Shown piece by piece: positions 31,516 through 35,724 of a DNA stretch of 35,724 nucleotides. Under the pieces are notes generated by a model that searched no databases, was not told where the DNA came from, and saw only the letters and a list, made by a program, of their open reading frames with translations. Position numbers and translations under genes: made by a program. Origin of the DNA: Phycisphaeraceae bacterium. Its GTDB lineage: Bacteria > Planctomycetota > Phycisphaerae > Phycisphaerales > Phycisphaeraceae. Each line of letters begins with the position of its first letter. Position 1 is the stretch's first letter. Location: the NCBI GenBank assembly GCA_028284155.1, contig JANQSF010000136.1, positions 1 to 35,724 of the forward strand, in the 5' to 3' direction.

Positions 31516-32715
31516 TCACGACGGAGACTTCAACCAGTTCACCAAGACCAGTTGAACAATCTGTGCGAGCAATTGACGTTCCGACCAAGCTTCCGTCGAC
31601 TGTGGCGTGAAACGAAATCCAATCTCCGACAGATCGCCGGGCAGTAAGGTTGATCCGTGACTAAGACTAGACCGTCGACTGTAAAGCCTGTTTCGTTCGC
31701 GCGCAGGTATGCCTGGAGCATAGTGTTCTACGAATTCTCGAAATTGTCTTGTTGGGCCAGCAATTGGTTGGTTGCAATTCGCACATCGGTCTAAGCTGGT
31801 TGGACGGCCGCATTCTGTGCAGCGCTCCGCTGGTTCAGGAAGAAACACTTCAACGGCGCTGACCAAAGCAGCGAACGCCGCAGATTGCGACACCGGAAAT
31901 ATGCGCGAACTTACTTGAGACCAAAAAGATGCACGGCAGAACTTCGCCTTCGATGGTTCGTCGAGCCTGTCATATGCTGCCAGCGATTCTGCAAACGTCG
32001 TTGGCAATTGCAGCGGTTTACCGGAATCGACGCCCAAGCTAGTGTAGTACGACTGGGCGTCCGCGAATTCAAGCGGCGACAAGGATTCTGTTAACGAGAA
32101 TTCATCGGAGCCTTTCGGCGGATATTCCTTTCCGCCGAAATACCCCAGTTGCAAGTAACGACTTGCCCATTCTGGTCCAGCTGTTACGACCCATTCATGT
32201 GTAGTGGAACGATTTGGAAGCTGGACCGAGCGGAGTAATGCGTGAAGTAGCAACGATAGTTCTGAAAAGCGTCGGCTGGATCGATGCTGGTTTACCAATT
32301 GGTGAGGGCTTTTGGAAAAGCTATACTCAACAAGAAACGAGTGCGCTGCATAGTCAAACTCTGGTTGTGGAGCATCAACTGGCGATGGCTGGATTTGGAA
32401 GCTGTCGTCGTGCCGGAAAAAGCCGTTCACGACGCATAAACTATGCAGATACCGCTGCGCAACTTCAGTCCCTTCGTGCGACAACGCTTCAGCCACGTCC
32501 CGCTCAAGCTTGTCTAGCATCGAGTCACAATAGTCGTCGACTACACAAATTGAACTGACCTCGTGCCCCGCTGTATATTCGACAACTAGACGGCCGCCCT
32601 CATATATGACCTTTCTTTGCTCTTGCTTGCTAAAGCCTCCCCGCGTTCCCAGAAACACCTCAAGTTCATCGGCGGCACTTCGATCGGCGAGAAGTCTTTC
32701 TGTGACGTTTTTCAT
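31516..32715 (-). CDS. HEPN-like protein with inserted zinc ribbon
   Basis: A 399-residue soluble protein. The upstream in-frame ATG (32775) would place the leader hairpin in the coding region, so I use ATG 32715 (MKNVTERLLADRSAADELEV). Residues 265-399 are helical, with CTECGRP...CANC (Cys299, 302, 311, 314) and LYSRRSSLSHGSTLL; RSSLSH (Arg348-His353) fits the Rx4-6H motif of HEPN nucleases and resembles the ApeA/HEPN groups used in phage defence. Residues 1-250 match nothing I know. AT-rich relative to neighbours. Function as an RNase or defence effector is inference from the motif alone. Confidence 0.65.
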   Translation of the reverse strand: MKNVTERLLADRSAADELEVFLGTRGGFSKQEQRKVIYEGGRLVVEYTAGHEVSSICVVDDYCDSMLDKLERDVAEALSHEGTEVAQRYLHSLCVVNGFFRHDDSFQIQPSPVDAPQPEFDYAAHSFLVEYSFSKSPHQLVNQHRSSRRFSELSLLLHALLRSVQLPNRSTTHEWVVTAGPEWASRYLQLGYFGGKEYPPKGSDEFSLTESLSPLEFADAQSYYTSLGVDSGKPLQLPTTFAESLAAYDRLDEPSKAKFCRASFWSQVSSRIFPVSQSAAFAALVSAVEVFLPEPAERCTECGRPTSLDRCANCNQPIAGPTRQFREFVEHYAPGIPARERNRLYSRRSSLSHGSTLLPGDLSEIGFRFTPQSTEAWSERQLLAQIVQLVLVNWLKSPS

Positions 32716-32757
32716 CGCTAGGTAGCTGCTGACAGTGATTGGACGGCGCGTCGCTGA

Positions 32758-32830
32758 GGTTGCTGCTTTGAGCAACCCCGGAAGCGGTGTCCTTGTGTCT
32801 CAAAGTATATCTGTGGTGATTCACCATCAT
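32758..32830 (-). promoter_or_regulatory. Leader module 4 upstream of the HEPN-like gene
   Basis: On the minus strand: ATGATG (32830-32825), a 15-base spacer, TATACT (32809-32804), TTTGAGACACAAGG, CTTCCGGGG and a 7-bp hairpin GGTTGCT (32758-32777, loop 6). The gene starts 42 bases later. The stretch 32853-32890 adds a hairpin CATCACAC/GTGTGATG before P1. Confidence 0.6.
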
Positions 32831-32922
32831 GCGGGTGCCATCACACGGGCAAGGCGGAGCCGCAGGCAGTGTGATGTCGGGCGCGAGCAGGTCGTCCGGT
32901 GACTCAATGTGATCCCCACGAC

Positions 32923-33410
32923 GTGGTTGATCCGAGCATCTACCACAGCACCCCACCCCCCGACTCGATCTCCGCCTCCGCCTCCGACTTCGCTACTCGT
33001 CACTCGCTATTCGTCACTCGCCATTCGATCCCGTTGCATATCGACCGCCCGCGCGCGCACAACCTTGTCGATCCGCCCCCTATGGATGACTACCTTTTCA
33101 CAGCCCGAATCGCCCGTCAGCCCCGCCAAATGGGTGGCGAGTTGGGTGTCTGGCCCGCCACATTCATGTCGGGGTAGACTTGGGGATGCGGCCTTGCGCC
33201 ACGTCAACGAGGGGGGTGACGTCGGGGTGACAATCACGGGGTTTGCTGCAAGTTGTTGGTGTGGAGAAGGTTGGTTGCCGTTTGGGTGTTTGGGGGGAGG
33301 GGGGACGGGGTGGTGGGTGTGTCAGGGTGGGCCGCGAGTGTGTGTGGTCGCGCACATGGTGGGTGGTTGCGTGGAGAAAATTTTGGGGGCCGCGCTAAGC
33401 CGCGAGCGGC
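32923..33410 (+). other. 480-nt repeated non-coding element, copy B
   Basis: From P1 (32923-32946) rightward this matches 9904-9421 on the other strand. Shared blocks: CGACTCG/CTCCG and CTCGTCACTCG runs, CCCTATGGATGA (33078-33089), TTCACAGCCCGAATCGCCC, CCACATTCATGTCGGGG, GTGACGTCGGGGTGACAA, a G-run at 33291-33310, CAGGGTGGGCCGCGAGTG and GCGCTAAGCCGCGAGCGGC at the end. Long frames read through it into rpsA, but codon-position comparison with copy A does not support coding. Confidence 0.85.
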
Positions 33411-33451
33411 CGGGCACGACGGGGCGGCCGAGGGAGAATGCCGTGTCTGCC

Positions 33452-33481
33452 TTGCCTGGGGGTATGTTTTGGCCTTACAAT
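33452..33481 (+). promoter_or_regulatory. Likely sigma70 promoter of rpsA
   Basis: TTGCCT (33452-33457), an 18-base spacer and TACAAT (33476-33481). It lies just after copy B of the repeated element, giving a 5' leader of about 180 bases, in which 33500-33660 is GC-rich and contains no further named site. Confidence 0.5.
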
Positions 33482-33670
33482 CGGGGCTTCAAGTTCGGCC
33501 CCGCTTCGGCGGCGGCCGATGGTGGAACCCCCCGGAAGCCCGGCCATTTGGCCGTGCGGATACCGGGCCGTCGGGACTCGCCACAACCTGCGTCAGCAAC
33601 CCCGCGTCTGCCCGTCGAACGTCGTCGGGCCGGGTTCGTTTTCACCCCGTTTTTCTGGAACTCCATTCCC

Positions 33671-35593
33671 ATGGTTGATCGCAACCTCATTGCAACCCTC
33701 GATGTCGATGACGCCGAAGCTTTGGCGATGATCGAAAACGACCTCGGCGAAGAAGTCGCCAAGGGCAACATGGACGGCCTGATTAAGGATCAGATGACCG
33801 ACTTCGAAGTCGGCACGATCCTGACGGGCAAGATCATCGGCCGAGTCGGCGACGACTTCCTCGTTGAGATCGGTTTGAAGTCCGAGGGCATCCTCGACAA
33901 GCACGAGTTCGACCACCCCGAAGACGTCGAGATCGGCGACACGGTTGACGTGTTGCTCGAAACACTCGAGTCGAGCACGGGCGTGATCGAGATCAGCAAG
34001 CGGAAGGCTGACCGCATCCGCGGTTGGGAGAAGATCGTCAACGAGAAGGGCGAGGGCGACGAGGTCGAAGGCACGGTCATGCGGAAGATCAAGGGCGGGC
34101 TGCTGGTGGACATCGGCGTGCCGGTGTTCCTGCCCGCGTCGCAGGTCGATATCCGTCGGCCTCCGGACATCGGCATCTACATCGGCAAGACGATCCGGTC
34201 GCAGGTGCTCAAGATCGACGAGCAGCGTCGGAACATCGTGATCAGCCGACGCAAGCTGCTCGAGGCGGAACGTGCGATCAAGCGTCAGAAGCTGATGGAA
34301 ACGCTCACCGAGGGCGACATCGTCACCGGCACGGTCAAGAACATCGCCGACTTCGGCGCGTTCGTTGACCTGGGCGGGATCGACGGCCTGCTGCACATCA
34401 CGGATATGAGCTGGGGTCGGATCAACCACCCGTCTGAGATGTTGAAGATCGAAGACAAGGTGGATGTGAAGGTTCTGCACATCGACCACGAAAAAGAAAA
34501 GATCGCGCTGGGCTTGAAGCAGACCGAGCCGAGCCCGTGGGACGACATCGAGGCGAAGTACCCGGTCAACACGCGCATCACCGGCGTGACGACGAACATC
34601 GTTTCGTACGGCGCGTTTGTGAAGCTCGAAGAAGGCGTCGAAGGCTTGGTGCACATCTCCGAGATGTCGTGGACGAAGCGGATCAACCACCCGTCGGAGA
34701 TGCTGAGCGTCGGGCAGGAAGTCGATGTCGTCGTCCTCGACGTGAACAAGGACAAGAACGAGATCAGCCTGGGCATCAAGCAGACCGAGGTCAATCCGTG
34801 GGAACTGGTGGCCGAGAAGTACCCGCCCGGGACGGTCATCTCGGGTCAGGTGCGCAACCTGGCCAGCTACGGCGCGTTCGTCGAGATCGAGCCGGGCATC
34901 GACGGCCTGCTGCACGTGAGCGACCTGTCGTGGACGAAGAAGCTGACGCACCCGAACGAGATGCTCAAGAAGGGCGAAGAGGTTCAGTGCGTTGTGCTCG
35001 AGGTCGATCAGCAGAAGCAGCGTGTGAGCCTCGGCCTGAAGCAGATGAGCGAAGACCCGTGGCTGGAGGCGATCCCGTCGAGCTATCAGCCGGGCATGAT
35101 CGTCAAGGGCGCGGTGACGAAGATCACGAACTTCGGCGTGTTCGTCGAGTTGGAAGACGAGCTGGAAGGTCTGCTGCACATCAGCGAGTTGGCGGACCAC
35201 AAGGTCGAAAACCCGCAGGACGTGGTCAAAGCCAGCGAAGAGTTGGAGGTCAAGATCCTCCGCGTCGATATCGAAGAGCGGAAGATCGGCCTGTCGTTGA
35301 AGCGGGCGCAGTGGACGGCCGAGCCGGGCGAGAAGCCGAAGGAAGAAGGCGCGGCACGTCGTCCGCAGCCGGGCAAGGGCGGCATGGACGCGCACGGCGC
35401 GCTGGGCACGGACAAGATCGTGTTCGGCGCCGGCGGGGCGCGGATGGCCGACGACGCGGCGGCGGAAGCGGAAGCGCCGGCCGCCGAGGAGCCCGCGGCG
35501 GAAACACCGGCCGAACCGGAAGCCGAAGCGAGCGCCCCGGAAACTGAGGCCAAGCCTGCGGCTGAAGAAGAACCCAAACCCGAAGGCGAATGA
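33671..35593 (+). CDS. rpsA: 30S ribosomal protein S1
   Basis: RNA-binding ribosomal protein that aids mRNA docking. From ATG 33671 (640 residues): short acidic N terminus and six S1 domains, about 45-110, 128-195, 212-283, 300-370, 385-457 and 473-545. Domains 3-6 carry the YGAFV/FGAFV and LLHIS core motifs; the first two are divergent (FLVEIGLKSEGIL, LLVDIGVPVFLP), as in other bacteria. Residues ~590-640 are an Ala/Glu/Pro-rich acidic tail. An open frame extends 254 codons further upstream through the repeated element but has no S1 similarity. The start has no clear Shine-Dalgarno, common for rpsA. Confidence 0.97.
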   Translation: MVDRNLIATLDVDDAEALAMIENDLGEEVAKGNMDGLIKDQMTDFEVGTILTGKIIGRVGDDFLVEIGLKSEGILDKHEFDHPEDVEIGDTVDVLLETLESSTGVIEISKRKADRIRGWEKIVNEKGEGDEVEGTVMRKIKGGLLVDIGVPVFLPASQVDIRRPPDIGIYIGKTIRSQVLKIDEQRRNIVISRRKLLEAERAIKRQKLMETLTEGDIVTGTVKNIADFGAFVDLGGIDGLLHITDMSWGRINHPSEMLKIEDKVDVKVLHIDHEKEKIALGLKQTEPSPWDDIEAKYPVNTRITGVTTNIVSYGAFVKLEEGVEGLVHISEMSWTKRINHPSEMLSVGQEVDVVVLDVNKDKNEISLGIKQTEVNPWELVAEKYPPGTVISGQVRNLASYGAFVEIEPGIDGLLHVSDLSWTKKLTHPNEMLKKGEEVQCVVLEVDQQKQRVSLGLKQMSEDPWLEAIPSSYQPGMIVKGAVTKITNFGVFVELEDELEGLLHISELADHKVENPQDVVKASEELEVKILRVDIEERKIGLSLKRAQWTAEPGEKPKEEGAARRPQPGKGGMDAHGALGTDKIVFGAGGARMADDAAAEAEAPAAEEPAAETPAEPEAEASAPETEAKPAAEEEPKPEGE

Positions 35594-35622
35594 CACGACG
35601 TCAACGTCATCCTGAATTGCAC

Positions 35623-35658
35623 ACGACCGAGGCCTTTTGGCCTCGGTCGTTTTGCTTT
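35623..35658 (+). terminator. Intrinsic terminator of rpsA
   Basis: ACGACCGAGGCC (35623-35634) pairs perfectly with GGCCTCGGTCGT (35639-35650) around TTTT, followed by TTTGCTTT. It lies 30 bases past the rpsA stop. The remaining bases to 35724 show no gene. Confidence 0.93.
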
Positions 35659-35724
35659 ACGGGGCGAGTGACCCCGGCTTTGTTTCAAACGGTGAGTCGC
35701 CGAACGCGTTTCACACCGGGAGGG

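Noticed and set aside
32909..33670. Long in-frame N-terminal extension of rpsA
   Set aside because: It runs through P1 and the repeated element, has no S1 similarity, and differences from copy A fall on all codon positions.
33593..35596. 667-residue minus-strand frame opposite rpsA
   Set aside because: Complement of the S1 gene; its repetitiveness mirrors the S1 repeats.
1..35724. CRISPR array
   Set aside because: Repeats are palindromic and dispersed at gene borders; there are no regularly spaced unique spacers and no cas gene.
1..35724. tRNA or rRNA genes
   Set aside because: No convincing T-loop (GGTTCGAATCC-type) or cloverleaf could be found by eye; a covariance search would be decisive.
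1..35724. Circular element closed by the shared eight terminal bases
   Set aside because: Eight bases are too few, and the content (rpsA, murE, ftsY, nusB, ribH) is chromosomal.

Overview
The window looks like a metagenomic or draft contig from a high-GC Planctomycetota bacterium, most likely Phycisphaerae-like. The evidence is: short zinc-ribbon/membrane proteins with the CxxCGYDLRG...CPECG signature (23101-23448, 23880-24452), a secreted quinoprotein-like propeller with a WPTWRGPNRDG start (1506-2768), many secreted proteins of unknown role, and a very high density of several unrelated palindromic repeat families between genes. The taxon is inferred from protein style; there is no rRNA or tRNA in the window.

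Layout. 1-5113 (minus strand) is a housekeeping block: murE (cut by the left edge), a secreted PQQ-like propeller, ftsY, nusB and ribH. 5200-9301 holds a two-lobed retropepsin-like lipoprotein, a small HNH protein, a PilZ protein with a degenerate HPt domain, a zinc-ribbon protein and a WYL regulator. 9302-18267 is an accessory region with a SUFU-domain protein, an ADP-ribosylglycohydrolase, an SDR, unknown small proteins, a beta-lactamase-family hydrolase, a methyltransferase, and a short operon whose main product joins a macro/M17-N-like domain to a nucleoside-deoxyribosyltransferase/TIR-like domain. 18361-20477 pairs an NtrC-type sigma54 activator with a divergent DksA/TraR zinc-finger gene that has an exact-spacing -24/-12 promoter. 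20507-29015 carries mostly plus-strand envelope, zinc-ribbon, kinase-like and VOC proteins. 29238-32715 (minus) holds zinc-ribbon and HEAT-like proteins and a HEPN-like protein. 33671-35593 is rpsA (ribosomal protein S1) with a classic intrinsic terminator.

The most unusual content is non-coding. (1) A composite element of about 0.6 kb occurs twice in opposite orientation (9421-10015 and 32758-33410). Each copy has a 24-nt palindrome (P1) at its hub, a promoter/hairpin leader firing one way into an accessory gene, and a conserved G-rich stretch of about 480 nt running the other way towards a regulator (WYL) or rpsA. The 480-nt stretch is about 85% identical between copies over its best part and shows no third-codon-position bias, so it looks like a non-coding element. 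(2) The leader part (TTGAT-like box, 15-nt spacer, TATACT-like box, conserved CCACAAGG-type stretch, GGGTTGCT hairpin) lies in the sense direction just upstream of four accessory genes, with more decayed copies elsewhere. (3) A different palindrome of about 80 nt (P3) starts at or within a few bases of the stop codon of at least eight genes, sometimes supplying the stop codon. (4) A 30-bp-armed palindrome is inserted in frame in murE. Together these give a repeated gene-P3-P1-leader-gene architecture that I cannot match to a named system.
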